From CAYTPI01 sp964439625 (GTDB taxonomy: Bacteria; Chloroflexota; Anaerolineae; Aggregatilineales; UBA3940): DNA of 64,000 nt. Both the position numbers and the translations under genes were made by a program. Below the pieces are notes generated by a model that was given only the letters and a program-made list of their open reading frames with translations, was not told the origin of the DNA and did no database searches. How positions within the stretch are numbered: the first letter of the stretch is position 1; every line of letters starts with the position of its first letter. This document shows, piece after piece, positions 1-9,025 of this stretch. The stretch covers positions 62,001 through 126,000 of the forward strand of contig CAYTPI010000002.1 of NCBI GenBank assembly GCA_964439625.1, written 5' to 3'.

Positions 1-1539
1 TTCGTTTTTTTGTGAGATGTCTTGGCGGCTTTCGTCACTTAGCACTTCGATGTCACCGTCTTTGTAGGTCTGGTTACTTAAGTCCAGTAGAACGTCAACG
101 GCACCTTTACAAAATAGAATATATTTACCCACTTGTTGACTAAGTGCCTCCGGCAGATATAGTTCAGCCCCTGATTTAATCTCATGGATCGTGGACATTC
201 GTTTACGGTCAGAAGTGAACGGCACTTCGCCAACACGCGGCAAGGCATTTTCCATGTCGGCTTTACGCATCCCATAGCGCGATGCAGCGACCAACAGCGC
301 GCCTTCGGTTGGATCACCGATAATACTGAAGTCTTTGGCTGTGTCGCGGTCTTCTTGAATACGAGCATCGTTACATAGCGCACCACCTACCAGTACTAGC
401 TCTTCTGACGAGTCTTCGAATTCCGAGGCACTTTCAGCATCCATGAAGACAGGCGCTTCGTTATCGATTTTAGTCTGGTGACCGGCGACATCAATCACAA
501 CGACCGTCATCTGGTTTTCGGTCAGTGTGCCAGTCTTGTCGGAGCAAATCGTTGTTACCGAGCCGAGTGTCTCCACGGCGGGCAGCTTGCGGATCAGCGC
601 ATTTCGCTTTAGCATGCGCTGCGCCCCAAGGGCCAAAGAAATAGTGACAACAGCAGGCAGCCCTTCTGGTACGGCTGCGACTGCCAGGGCAATGGCCGTC
701 AGAAATAATTCGCTGAAATCCTGTGAACCACGCAGAATACCGAGTCCAAATACAATGGCTACCAAGATAACCGCTACCACCGCGAGCGTGCCGCCAATCT
801 GAGCCATGCGCTGTTGCAGCGGCGTTTGCTCATCAGCCACACCCTGAATCAATTCTGCAATATTCCCCAGCTCCGTGCGCATGCCTGTCTCAACAACGAG
901 ACCTTCGCCACGCCCATATGCAACAGTTGTCCCTTTGTATGCCAAGTTCCGCCGATCACCAAGGGGCGTTTCTTGCTCGTCAATGACTGGAGTGCGTTTT
1001 TGAACCGCCTCAGACTCACCGGTTAGTGCTGCCTCTTGAATGCGAAGATTAGCCTGCTCGATGATGCGTAGGTCAGCCGGGACGAGGTTACCTGCTTCTA
1101 ACAAGACGACATCGCCAGGGACAATATGATTCGAGGCAACTGATTGAATGGATCCACCCCGTCGTACTTTAACCTCTGGTTGAGATAAGTCCCGCAGGGC
1201 TTCCATCGCCTGCTCTGCCCGGTATTCTTGGACAAAACCGAGTACAGCATTCAGAATGACAATCGCCATGATGACAATGGCATCCAATTCCTCACCGATG
1301 GCAAACGAAATGACCGCTGCCACAATCAGGATAATGACCATCACATCCAAAAATTGATCGCGCAGAATAATTATCCAGCTTTTAGCGTCACTGCTCTCAA
1401 TTTTATTTAATCCATACTGGTCAAGACGGGCACTGGCTTCCTGTTCAGTTAACCCTGTCTTCGCATCCACATCGAGGCTGCTTAAAACCGCATCAATCGT
1501 CTTGGTATGCCAATATTTTTCAGTCGGCTGTGACGCCAT
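1..1539 (-). CDS. P-type cation-transporting ATPase (Ca2+-type), C-terminus outside window
   Basis: The frame is open from an ATG at 1539 (AGGAG seven bases upstream) to the window edge, giving 513 residues without a stop. The N-terminal cation ATPase domain is followed by two membrane segments. The actuator-domain motif TGES lies near residue 172, PEGLP in the ion-binding helix near 292, and the phosphorylation motif DKTGT has its Asp at residue 334. A KGA nucleotide-binding motif lies in the N domain near the end. The order and the PEGLP and DKTGTLT motifs are those of P2 (Ca2+ or Na+/K+ type) pumps of about 900 residues, so roughly 400 residues, including the hinge and the last membrane helices, are missing beyond position 1. 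Ca2+ export is the likely role, but ion specificity cannot be fixed from this part. Confidence 0.93.
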   Translation of the reverse strand, partial: MASQPTEKYWHTKTIDAVLSSLDVDAKTGLTEQEASARLDQYGLNKIESSDAKSWIIILRDQFLDVMVIILIVAAVISFAIGEELDAIVIMAIVILNAVLGFVQEYRAEQAMEALRDLSQPEVKVRRGGSIQSVASNHIVPGDVVLLEAGNLVPADLRIIEQANLRIQEAALTGESEAVQKRTPVIDEQETPLGDRRNLAYKGTTVAYGRGEGLVVETGMRTELGNIAELIQGVADEQTPLQQRMAQIGGTLAVVAVILVAIVFGLGILRGSQDFSELFLTAIALAVAAVPEGLPAVVTISLALGAQRMLKRNALIRKLPAVETLGSVTTICSDKTGTLTENQMTVVVIDVAGHQTKIDNEAPVFMDAESASEFEDSSEELVLVGGALCNDARIQEDRDTAKDFSIIGDPTEGALLVAASRYGMRKADMENALPRVGEVPFTSDRKRMSTIHEIKSGAELYLPEALSQQVGKYILFCKGAVDVLLDLSNQTYKDGDIEVLSDESRQDISQKNE

Positions 1540-1664
1540 CGTCTAGCTCCTACTCGTAGAATAATTAAGAAAGGATAGACAACACAGTCTTATGATGTCT
1601 ACCCCTTCTTACATTGAGTCTAAGAAAATAAATTTGTAATCACAACTACTTACATAATAGCAAC

Positions 1665-2888
1665 TCAGGTTTCCTCAAACTTTAGTGGCACACGCCCAAC
1701 ATCGATTTGATCACCAGACTCCAGCGGGTAAGAACGCCCTGGCTGAACCGGCTTATTGTTTAACCGAGTACCGTTCATGCTGTTGAGATCCTCTAGATAA
1801 TATGAGCCATTCGAGACAAAGATACGACAATGCCGTCGGGATGCTGTTCTCGCATTCTCAATACCCAATTTCCATAAGTCAATATCTGGAATATTGGGAT
1901 CACTAGGATGGCTGCGCCCAATGATCATGCTTGGGCGGTCAAGCGCAATATGGCGCCCCTCCTCAGTGATAATCACATGCTTTTTACGATCAATAGCATC
2001 TGTTGTGAAGACTTGATTCATCATGGCTGTATCAGGCAGATTCGCGATTATCGGCTTTGAGTCTGCTCCGATGATGTCTTCAATACGGGATACAACCGTC
2101 CGAGCAGATCCAATGCGTTTATCAATATCAACCGCTAACATGTCATCGACAAGGCTTACAATCGGTTTAGAGACTCCAACCAATGGGTCAAGGTCACCGA
2201 TAATAATACGCGATGCAATCGTACCAAACTCACGATCTTGGATTGGTAAGGCCGCCGCCAACATTTCGTAGAGGACGATCCCCATCGCGTAAATATCTGC
2301 TCGATGATCGACATCACGCGACTCTAAGATTTGCTCAGGTGGTGCATAGTGCAGTGTGCCTGCAAAATGGGACGGGCCGGTAATAGTTGTATGGTCTGCT
2401 GACTTGGCAATACCAAAATCGATAATCTTAGCATTACGGTCAGGCGTCACCATAATATTTTGTGATTTCACATCGCGATGCACAATGCCACGACTGTGAA
2501 TATCTGCTAAGCCAATTGCCACCTGTCGGATAATCGAGAGTGAGTCGTGTTCATCAAATGCGCCACGCATATCAATGAGGTCGGCGAGCGTGTGGCCCTC
2601 GACAAACTCTGCAATGATGTAACTAAGTTTTTCATCCAGCTCGCTGTGATGCTCATTTAACGCATAGTCATATAGTTTGATGATGTATTCATTGTTAAGC
2701 TTGCGCAGCAGATCGATCTCGCGCTCGAAACGGGCCATAAAATGCTCGTCGATCAGGTGGTTGTGCATCAACTTCAACACCACCATCTGCCCAGATTGTG
2801 AGTCGCGGGCCAAATACACTGTCGCTGCCCCGCCAGAACCTAGCCGGTCGTAAACGCGATATCTGTTTCTCAGTGTGTGCCCGATCAA
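1665..2888 (-). CDS. Serine/threonine protein kinase with C-terminal FHA domain
   Basis: This is a 407-residue soluble Hanks-type kinase. The glycine loop GSGGAATVYLA is near residue 17, the ATP-anchoring Lys lies in VVLKLM, the catalytic loop HRDVKSQN is near 137, DFGIA near 157, and an APPEQ activation-segment motif follows. The last 90 residues form an FHA phosphothreonine-binding domain (IIGRS, SRRHC, LNSMNGT). Unlike PknB there is no membrane helix or PASTA repeat, so the kinase is probably cytoplasmic and may bind its own autophosphorylated form or partners through FHA. The start codon is TTG at 2888 with AGGAG upstream. It lies downstream of nothing on the same strand and diverges from the zinc-ribbon TPR gene. 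Substrates are unknown. Confidence 0.93.
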   Translation of the reverse strand: MIGHTLRNRYRVYDRLGSGGAATVYLARDSQSGQMVVLKLMHNHLIDEHFMARFEREIDLLRKLNNEYIIKLYDYALNEHHSELDEKLSYIIAEFVEGHTLADLIDMRGAFDEHDSLSIIRQVAIGLADIHSRGIVHRDVKSQNIMVTPDRNAKIIDFGIAKSADHTTITGPSHFAGTLHYAPPEQILESRDVDHRADIYAMGIVLYEMLAAALPIQDREFGTIASRIIIGDLDPLVGVSKPIVSLVDDMLAVDIDKRIGSARTVVSRIEDIIGADSKPIIANLPDTAMMNQVFTTDAIDRKKHVIITEEGRHIALDRPSMIIGRSHPSDPNIPDIDLWKLGIENARTASRRHCRIFVSNGSYYLEDLNSMNGTRLNNKPVQPGRSYPLESGDQIDVGRVPLKFEET

Positions 2889-2984
2889 TCTTCTCGCTCC
2901 TGGATGTCAACTGCTCTATGTGCTTATTATACCGACATTCTGATAATTGACGCTCATGATACGCTGGGCTATTACCCGCAACAC

Positions 2985-3012
2985 TTGATCAGCTATTAGG
3001 ATGTATGATAAT
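2985..3012 (+). promoter_or_regulatory. Candidate sigma-70 promoter for zinc-ribbon TPR gene
   Basis: TTGATC at 2985-2990 and GATAAT at 3007-3012 are separated by 16 bases, in the divergent gap between the kinase and the TPR gene. The call rests on consensus matching by eye. Confidence 0.35.
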
Positions 3013-3046
3013 AACGGATGGAAATTAAAAGAAAGGAGACATGGCT

Positions 3047-3511
3047 ATGCCTCAATGTGTAAGCTGTGGTGGTAACTACTTTAATACGGAACCACGCTGC
3101 CCTTTTTGCCAAACAGAAAACCCGACATACCAAACAGCTACCGGCACCTTCGATTCACTCTTGAACGCAGGCCGGGCAGCCATGCAAAGCGGTGACTTTA
3201 CCACGGCTGCAGATTTTTTTAGGCAAGCGCTGACGGCTGCCCCAGATGCCTTTGATGTATATTTCTACCTTGCACACTGCTTGACCGAACTAAAGCAGTA
3301 TTCTGAATCAGCACAATGGATGGAAAAGGCCCTTACATTTGACCCAGAACATCCATCAATTCTGTATAATCTTGGTATTACCCTCAAATACAGTGGGCAC
3401 TCCGACAAGGCTCGCCAATATTTTGAGCAGGCACAGACTGTGCTACAGAAGTATCCGGAGCGCTATAACACAGATTACTTAGGCCCAGCCTTAGACAAGG
3501 AACTCAACTAG
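3047..3511 (+). CDS. Zinc-ribbon and TPR-repeat protein, function unknown
   Basis: The protein has about 154 residues. It begins with a zinc ribbon made of two CxxC pairs (CVSC and CPFC) and continues with two to three TPR-like helical repeats (around residues 35-135, with the typical ALTFDPEHPSILYNLG pattern). TPR domains bind proteins, so a scaffold or adaptor role is inferred. Two ATGs are in frame, at 3041 and 3047. The SD AAAGGAG ends at 3038, only two bases before the first but eight before the second, so 3047 is preferred. The gene is divergent from the Ser/Thr kinase and convergent with the NUDIX pair. No enzymatic motif is visible. Confidence 0.85.
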   Translation: MPQCVSCGGNYFNTEPRCPFCQTENPTYQTATGTFDSLLNAGRAAMQSGDFTTAADFFRQALTAAPDAFDVYFYLAHCLTELKQYSESAQWMEKALTFDPEHPSILYNLGITLKYSGHSDKARQYFEQAQTVLQKYPERYNTDYLGPALDKELN

Positions 3512-3516
3512 AAACC

Positions 3517-3849
3517 TTATTCTAACGCCTCGAAGTTGAGCAGATAAACTGAGGCCCTTCGATCATAAAGGAAAAGTAAGATAAGCTGCTGAGCAGGATC
3601 ATAGGCAGACAATGCCTGCTTTACTTGCTGAGCAATATCGGCTTTGCTATCCAATGCCAACAAGTTTGCGTCTTCAAGTGCCTTGGTCGAGAGGTAACGT
3701 AACTCAGTTACACCTGCCGACATCTGCGCCATTGCCACTAGCACGATGCCTCGCCCCTCAACTGCAAACTGGCTCTTGGCAAATTGAACCAGCATCGAGC
3801 GACGCTGCTCAATCAATTGATTCTCTCGCTCAAGACGATCAGCCGTCAA
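3517..3849 (-). CDS. Small hypothetical protein coupled to NUDIX hydrolase
   Basis: This is a 110-residue protein with a charged N-terminal helix and a hydrophobic C-terminal beta-like stretch ending YLLNFEALE. No family is recognised. It starts with TTG at 3849 and overlaps the end of the upstream NUDIX gene by 11 bases, so translation is probably coupled. It ends five bases from the convergent TPR gene. The long open frame and operon-like overlap support a real gene, but the rare start codon and weak SD leave the exact N-terminus uncertain. Confidence 0.6.
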   Translation of the reverse strand: MTADRLERENQLIEQRRSMLVQFAKSQFAVEGRGIVLVAMAQMSAGVTELRYLSTKALEDANLLALDSKADIAQQVKQALSAYDPAQQLILLFLYDRRASVYLLNFEALE

Positions 3850-4414
3850 GGGCAGGTACTTTCAATTTGCCCAGCCGATACGCAGCCCAGCCCAACCCAA
3901 TCAACGTTTTGCTGTCGATAATATTGTTTGTAAAGGCCAGTTTGAGGGCATTATCAAACGGCATTTTTTCCACAGCGATGTATTCATCATCGTCCGCCTC
4001 TAATTCTGATTTCGTTAAGTCTTCAGCCAAGTAAATCGTGATCATCTCAGTTGTGTAAGAGGCCGCTACATAAAAATCACCCAAGGTAGTTAACTTACCA
4101 GGGTAATATCCGATCTCTTCTTGAAGCTCGCGCCGAGCTGTGACAATGCGTTCTTCATCTGGTTCTACGGTTCCCGCAGGCAGTTCCAATAATACCTGTT
4201 TTGCCCCCCCGCGATATTGGCGAACGAGATAGATGTTGCCCTCAGAGTCGATAGGTACAAGTGCCACTGCACCAGAATGAACAACTAGCTCCCGTGTATA
4301 CTGGTTACCATCGCCAACTTCGACTGTGTTCACTTGTAGATGCACAATCTTGCCATCGAAGATTTGCTCGCTGTTGACGATTTCCTCTGTTGGTGGGTCT
4401 TTCTTTTCGCTCAT
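3839..4414 (-). CDS. NUDIX hydrolase, ADP-ribose pyrophosphatase type
   Basis: The 191-residue protein carries a perfect NUDIX box starting at LPAGTVEPDEE and ending RRELQEEIGY, which coordinates Mg2+ for hydrolysis of nucleoside-diphosphate-linked substrates. The preceding VRQYR and LELPAG residues and the following YVAASYTTE are typical of ADP-sugar (ADP-ribose) pyrophosphatases, which give AMP and ribose 5-phosphate. The length fits that family. The ATG at 4414 has GGGAGC upstream. It forms a two-gene operon with the small protein at 3517-3849. The substrate is inferred from the subfamily pattern only. Confidence 0.9.
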   Translation of the reverse strand: MSEKKDPPTEEIVNSEQIFDGKIVHLQVNTVEVGDGNQYTRELVVHSGAVALVPIDSEGNIYLVRQYRGGAKQVLLELPAGTVEPDEERIVTARRELQEEIGYYPGKLTTLGDFYVAASYTTEMITIYLAEDLTKSELEADDDEYIAVEKMPFDNALKLAFTNNIIDSKTLIGLGWAAYRLGKLKVPALDG

Positions 4415-4435
4415 GATGGTAGCTCCCTAATGCTA

Positions 4436-4467
4436 CAAAAAAAGACTACCATCTGGCAGTCCTTTTT
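4436..4467 (-). terminator. Rho-independent terminator of LysM lipoprotein gene
   Basis: Read on the minus strand, a stem GACTGCC/GGTAGTC with one mismatch and loop AGAT is followed by seven T residues. It lies between the LysM gene and the NUDIX start. Confidence 0.75.
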
Positions 4468-4493
4468 GAGACCATAAATCTAATAGTAAGGTC

Positions 4494-5279
4494 TTACTCC
4501 TGCGGAATACGGATCACTTGCCCGATAAAGATCGAGTTAACGTCTGTAATCTCGTTGAACGATGCAAGTTCTTGCGCTGTCAGATTATTATCGATGGCGA
4601 TACTATAGAGCGTATCACCTGGTTCAATTATGTATTCCGTGAATTTCCCTGTGGGTTGTGGTGTTGTTGCATTACCTATGATGCCCGGAATAATAATCGT
4701 CTGCCCAGCAGAGATTGCTTCCGCATTTGTGATGCCATTTGCGGCTGCGATCTGCTCAACGGTAACGTCAAAGCGTTGGGCAATCCTAAACAAGTTATCG
4801 CCCACTTGGACTGTGTACTCCTCACCACCTTCGACACCCACAACTTGTGTCGGGGTAGGCACCTCTTCGGTCTCTGGAGCCTCTTCGGTTGGCTCCTCCA
4901 CAGGTGTCTCTTCAGTGGTAGGCTCTTCTGTTTCTTCGCTTACTTCTTCAGAACCATCTTCTTCAGTTTCATTAACCTCGTCGTTTTCGTCTTCAGCCTC
5001 TTCTTCCTCCGGGACGATCAAGTCACCATCTTCTTCGGCTTCTTCCTCTTCAGGCTGTGACTCAACAGCTTGCTGAGTTTGTGTCGCAAACAGATCGACG
5101 GTTTCAGCCTCTGGCTCTTCAGGATTTTGTTCTTCCGGAACAGGCAGCGGGTCACCACTAGGTTCAAATTCTGTCAGGGGAACAGGGTCTGACCCCGGCA
5201 GTACACACCCAGCCAGTGTCAATGAGAGCAAAAAAACAATCAGTAAGGCCCCCGATAAGCGGCGCGTGGACTGAGTCAT
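4494..5279 (-). CDS. Glu-rich lipoprotein with two LysM domains
   Basis: This 261-residue protein has a type II signal peptide with lipobox LAGC (Cys about residue 25), so it should be lipid-anchored outside the membrane. Residues about 40-145 are a low-complexity linker dominated by Glu with Thr and Pro. Two LysM repeats follow, at about 153-198 (YTVQVGDNLFRIAQRF start) and 215-260 (YIIEPGDTLYSIA start). LysM domains bind N-acetylglucosamine polymers such as peptidoglycan, so a cell-wall-binding lipoprotein is likely. No catalytic domain is present. GGGAGG precedes the ATG. The very acidic linker is unusual and is discussed in the findings. Confidence 0.9.
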   Translation of the reverse strand: MTQSTRRLSGALLIVFLLSLTLAGCVLPGSDPVPLTEFEPSGDPLPVPEEQNPEEPEAETVDLFATQTQQAVESQPEEEEAEEDGDLIVPEEEEAEDENDEVNETEEDGSEEVSEETEEPTTEETPVEEPTEEAPETEEVPTPTQVVGVEGGEEYTVQVGDNLFRIAQRFDVTVEQIAAANGITNAEAISAGQTIIIPGIIGNATTPQPTGKFTEYIIEPGDTLYSIAIDNNLTAQELASFNEITDVNSIFIGQVIRIPQE

Positions 5280-5432
5280 AGCTAGGGTGTCCTCCCAGAG
5301 GGGTCGGCAGGGTCAGATAACAGGTGTTTGGATGAATTCACTCTACGCATTATTGTCAGAATATGCGACGCCTTGAGTATAACGAATTCATAGAGCACTA
5401 TATCATTGCTTAGACCGAGACGCAACAGCTAC

Positions 5433-6488
5433 CTAGCCAGAGCGATAGCGGCCTCTAACGATGTTCAACATGTCTGTGAACATCCCGTAGGCCGTCGTAT
5501 CGGGGCCCGGATTATTCTCCACTAAGGTCAGCTTGTTCAATGTATCAGCTTCATAATCAATGATGTTACTCGTGCCTGTTACTCGCGCTATGTTACTATT
5601 CTCATCGACTTGCTGCGGGCCAACACTAAGAGAAATTTCTCCATCCTCACTGCGGGCAGCTTCACAGACCAAGCGCGTCCGCTGCCCGTTTTTGATGGCT
5701 TCTTGCAACACGGATAGTTCTATGCCACGGATACCAGTTGGGTTGGCGTCTTTCGGGCGGAAGTCTCCCCCCATTAACACGTTCGCAAGAATGACTGTTT
5801 TAATGGCAGAATCCCATCCATCAACGTCGAGCGTTGGATCTGTCTCTGCCACGCCAATTTTCTGCGCTGCTGTTAAGGCTTCATCAAATGGCAGCGACTC
5901 TTCTTCCATCCGAGATAGGATGTAATTCGTCGTACTGTTGAAGATGCCTCGTACCCGCTTGATGTTGGATGCGGGGAGCCCTTCGCGCCAAACGCTGAAT
6001 ACGGGTGCACCATCCATGACGGTTGACTCAAAGAACAGGCCAACATCCTTGCGCTCGGCCAATTCACTTAACTCGCGGTAACCGTGTGCAATCGGCCCTT
6101 TATTTGCCGTTACAACGTGCATTCCCTTTTCGAGCGCACCAAAGATGTAGGCCAGCGCCGGCTGACCATCATCTGGGTTTGTAGGCGTCGCCTCAAAGAC
6201 AAGATCAGCTTCAACAGCAGATAGAAGCCCTGTGGTATCATCGTCAGCAATATCTGGGCCGTTGTGCAGCGACTGCAAACGTTCACCTGCATTTTTGAGC
6301 CGCAATGCTTCAGCGAGATCGATACCGGCGGCATCCATTACCTGACCATGGCGCCCAGTAGCAATACCAACGACGTTTACTTCAAGGTCAAAGTCTGTTT
6401 TTAGCGTGTCTGCTTTGCGCATCAATAATTCAGCGAGTGCGCGGTGTACATTACCAAACCCAAGAAAGATCACTTTTAGAGTTGTCAT
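5433..6488 (-). CDS. hom: Homoserine dehydrogenase
   Basis: This enzyme reduces aspartate semialdehyde to homoserine with NAD(P)H in threonine/methionine biosynthesis. The 351-residue protein has an N-terminal Rossmann nucleotide site (FLGFGNVHRAL, with His where Gly is common), VTANKGP near residue 130, the NSTTNYILSRM catalytic segment, and the signature GVAETDPTLDVDGWDSAIK. It ends with NPGPDTTAYGMFTDML, so the regulatory ACT domain of longer homologues is absent. This is the short form seen in many Chloroflexota and archaea. The ATG at 6488 has no clear SD. The gene stands alone, divergent from the flippase operon. Confidence 0.93.
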   Translation of the reverse strand: MTTLKVIFLGFGNVHRALAELLMRKADTLKTDFDLEVNVVGIATGRHGQVMDAAGIDLAEALRLKNAGERLQSLHNGPDIADDDTTGLLSAVEADLVFEATPTNPDDGQPALAYIFGALEKGMHVVTANKGPIAHGYRELSELAERKDVGLFFESTVMDGAPVFSVWREGLPASNIKRVRGIFNSTTNYILSRMEEESLPFDEALTAAQKIGVAETDPTLDVDGWDSAIKTVILANVLMGGDFRPKDANPTGIRGIELSVLQEAIKNGQRTRLVCEAARSEDGEISLSVGPQQVDENSNIARVTGTSNIIDYEADTLNKLTLVENNPGPDTTAYGMFTDMLNIVRGRYRSG

Positions 6489-6638
6489 AAGATTATTTTG
6501 CCGCTTTTTGTGAAGGTATTAGGCTAAAGGTACCGTATCAGCAGGAGCGCGGTCAACCAAAACGACAAAGTGACAAATCTGCACAGAGGGTAGTGACGTG
6601 GTACACTCGCCGCGATATTTCAAGGGATACTAGTATTC

Positions 6639-7685
6639 ATGCGCAACTGGAAGCAGATCGTCTTTCTTTTCGTCGGGTTCGGCATTAGTGTCATTTTCGT
6701 CTACCTCGCCCTGAGTGGGCTTAACCTCGGCGAAGTTTGGCGCAACATGCAGACAGCCAATTATGTTTGGCTACTCCCTGGGGGAGGTGTCTATTTTCTA
6801 GCTGTTTGGGCTCGCACGTGGCGTTGGCACTATATGCTGCGGCCTATCAAAGCCATCCCTCTTCGACGATTGTTCCCTGTCGTGGTGATCGGCTATATGG
6901 GCAACAATGTCTATCCTTTTCGTGCGGGTGAAGTGATTCGAGCGTGGGTGCTCAAGCGTAATGAAGACGTTCAGATCAGTGCATCGTTGGCAACCATCAT
7001 TGTTGAGCGCATCTTCGATGGTCTGGTGATGCTGTTATTTGTCTTTGTCGCCTTGCCATTTGCTCCGATTCCGGAGCCCTTTGATAATATCGTTGTTGGA
7101 ATGACGGCGTTATTTTTTGGCGCACTACTGATCTTCTTTGTATTAGCGCTGAAACCCGCTTTTACCCGCACACTATACACTTGGCTTGCTGATCGCTTTA
7201 TCCCCGCGAAGGGTCTTCGTGAAAAATTAGTTGCGGTAGCAGATCGCTTCTTCGAAGGCTTAGCATCACTACGCAGCCCAATTGATATGTTTTGGATTAT
7301 GATGGCCTCGACGCTGATATGGCTCACAGAAACAGGTAAGTACTGGTTTGTGATGCATGCCTTTGACTTTGAAGTCAGTTTCTTTGTCTTGATGTTAATG
7401 ACGGCTGTCGTCAACTTTGCAACCACCCTTCCGAGTTCGCCTGGTTACATCGGAACCTTTGATGAACCGGGGATTGAAATCTTGAAGGCATTCGGGGTTA
7501 ATGCGAATGTAGCGGCATCTTATACGTTGGTGCTGCATGCTGCACTCTGGCTACCAATAACCCTATTAGGCATTTATTACATGCTACGGCAGGGCCTTGG
7601 CTGGAAGGACTTCAAACGAGCACAACAGGAAGTCAACTCTGAGGCAGCACCTCTCGAACAGGAAGCGACGGTTTCAGCCAAATGA
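6639..7685 (+). CDS. Flippase-like membrane protein (LPG synthetase TM/YbhN family)
   Basis: The 348-residue polytopic protein has about eight hydrophobic segments and features of the lysylphosphatidylglycerol synthetase TM/UPF0104 family. These include an early RTWRWHYMLRP-type arginine segment, GYMGNNVYPFRAGEVIRAW around residues 86-105, and LPSSPGYIGTFDEPG near 265. Family members are proposed lipid or lipid-linked sugar flippases. SD AAGGGA lies 11 bases before the ATG. It shares an ATGA overlap with the next gene (FAD oxidoreductase), which itself overlaps a NUDIX gene, so the three form one operon probably acting on an isoprenoid or glycolipid. Substrate unknown. Confidence 0.88.
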   Translation: MRNWKQIVFLFVGFGISVIFVYLALSGLNLGEVWRNMQTANYVWLLPGGGVYFLAVWARTWRWHYMLRPIKAIPLRRLFPVVVIGYMGNNVYPFRAGEVIRAWVLKRNEDVQISASLATIIVERIFDGLVMLLFVFVALPFAPIPEPFDNIVVGMTALFFGALLIFFVLALKPAFTRTLYTWLADRFIPAKGLREKLVAVADRFFEGLASLRSPIDMFWIMMASTLIWLTETGKYWFVMHAFDFEVSFFVLMLMTAVVNFATTLPSSPGYIGTFDEPGIEILKAFGVNANVAASYTLVLHAALWLPITLLGIYYMLRQGLGWKDFKRAQQEVNSEAAPLEQEATVSAK

Positions 7686-9025
7686 AGATAGCAATTATCG
7701 GTGCTGGGGCTGCTGGCTTAGCCGCAGCCTATGATTTGTCTCAGGCGGGTCATACAGTTGACATCTATGAAGCAGGTCCAGAGGTCGGTGGACTGGCAGC
7801 AGGCTTCAAGAAAGATACCTGGGATTGGTATCTTGAGAAGTTCTACCACCACTGGTTCTCAAATGATGATGACATTCTTGACTTACTCAAAGAACTCCAC
7901 CTCGGCGACGGCATCGAGTTCTTCTCACCAGTCACCAGCCTGTGGCATAAGAACCGCATCATTCCACTTGATCGCCCAGTCACCAGCAGCGCCCTGATTT
8001 CGAGGGCTATCAACATTTTGACGATTAAAGAAATCCCCCTGTTTGATCGCCTGCGCTTTGGAGCAATGGGCTTTTACTTGACCAAGCTACAGGACGGCAC
8101 CAAACTCGAAGCAACAACGGCTAACGCATGGTCGCGGAAGTGGGTCGGCAAAGCAGCCCACGATCTCATCTGGCGCCCCATGTTGATCGGCAAGTTTGGG
8201 CCACGCTATGACAAAGTTAATATGGCATGGTTGTGGGCCCGAGTTTATAAACGCACAGCTGAACTCGGCACATATAAAGGCGGCTTCCAGAAAGCGCTTG
8301 ATGATATAGCAGTTCAACTACAATCTACCGGCGTAACCATCGAGTTAAACACACCAGTGACCAAAATCCGAGCAAGTGAAGACAGTGGTCTTTGCCTCAT
8401 GATTAAAGGCACGGAGTATCACTACGATCAAGCACTATGTACCGCAGGGCCGGGCGTCATGCTCAAACTAACAGCCGATCTACCAGACGCTTATGTGCAT
8501 CAACTAGACCAGCTTCAGAGTACCGGCGCACAAGTACTGATCATTTCGCTTGATCGGCAGTTGATGACTGATGGCACTTACTGGCTCAACCTGCCAGCAC
8601 CCAGTACAGAAAAATCAGAGAATCCGTTTCCATTCCTAGCTCTTGTGGAACATACTAATGCCCTCGACAAGGCCCACTACGATGGTGAGCATCTTCTATA
8701 TCTCGGTGATTATCTCGATACAGACCACCCATATTACCTAATGGACAAAGATGCGCTGCTCAAACTGTACACCGACTCTCTGACGAAAGTGAACCCAGAC
8801 TTTGACCCTAGTTGGATCGTTGATAGCTGGTTGTTCCGGGCACCATATGCCCAGCCAATCCCCACTATCGGACACTCACAGAACATTCCAGCAATTAAAA
8901 CACCGCTTGACGGCCTCTACTTTGCTTCCATGAGTCAGGTATACCCGTGGGATCGTGGCACGAATTACGCCGTTGAGATCGGACGCAGGTCAGCTAGATT
9001 AATGCTGGAGAATGCCACAACGTGA
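7682..9025 (+). CDS. FAD-dependent amine oxidase/UDP-galactopyranose mutase-like oxidoreductase
   Basis: The 447-residue protein starts with a classic Rossmann dinucleotide motif (IIGAGAAGLAAAYDL) and the amine-oxidase continuation GHTVDIYEAGPEVGGLA. The C-terminus has the second FAD contact (GLYFASMSQVYPWDRGTNYAVE). The pattern fits the NAD(P)-binding/protoporphyrinogen oxidase-like superfamily that also includes UDP-galactopyranose mutases. Such proteins are often found with glycosyltransferases and flippases. It overlaps the upstream flippase (ATGA) and the downstream NUDIX gene (GTGA). The exact reaction cannot be assigned. A role in a sugar or lipid pathway is inferred from context only. 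Confidence 0.85.
   Translation: MKIAIIGAGAAGLAAAYDLSQAGHTVDIYEAGPEVGGLAAGFKKDTWDWYLEKFYHHWFSNDDDILDLLKELHLGDGIEFFSPVTSLWHKNRIIPLDRPVTSSALISRAINILTIKEIPLFDRLRFGAMGFYLTKLQDGTKLEATTANAWSRKWVGKAAHDLIWRPMLIGKFGPRYDKVNMAWLWARVYKRTAELGTYKGGFQKALDDIAVQLQSTGVTIELNTPVTKIRASEDSGLCLMIKGTEYHYDQALCTAGPGVMLKLTADLPDAYVHQLDQLQSTGAQVLIISLDRQLMTDGTYWLNLPAPSTEKSENPFPFLALVEHTNALDKAHYDGEHLLYLGDYLDTDHPYYLMDKDALLKLYTDSLTKVNPDFDPSWIVDSWLFRAPYAQPIPTIGHSQNIPAIKTPLDGLYFASMSQVYPWDRGTNYAVEIGRRSARLMLENATT

Noticed and set aside
4518..5076. Open frames opposite the Glu-rich LysM lipoprotein gene
   Set aside because: Their Ser/Phe/Leu-rich composition is the complement of Glu/Asp codon runs, and they lack start signals.
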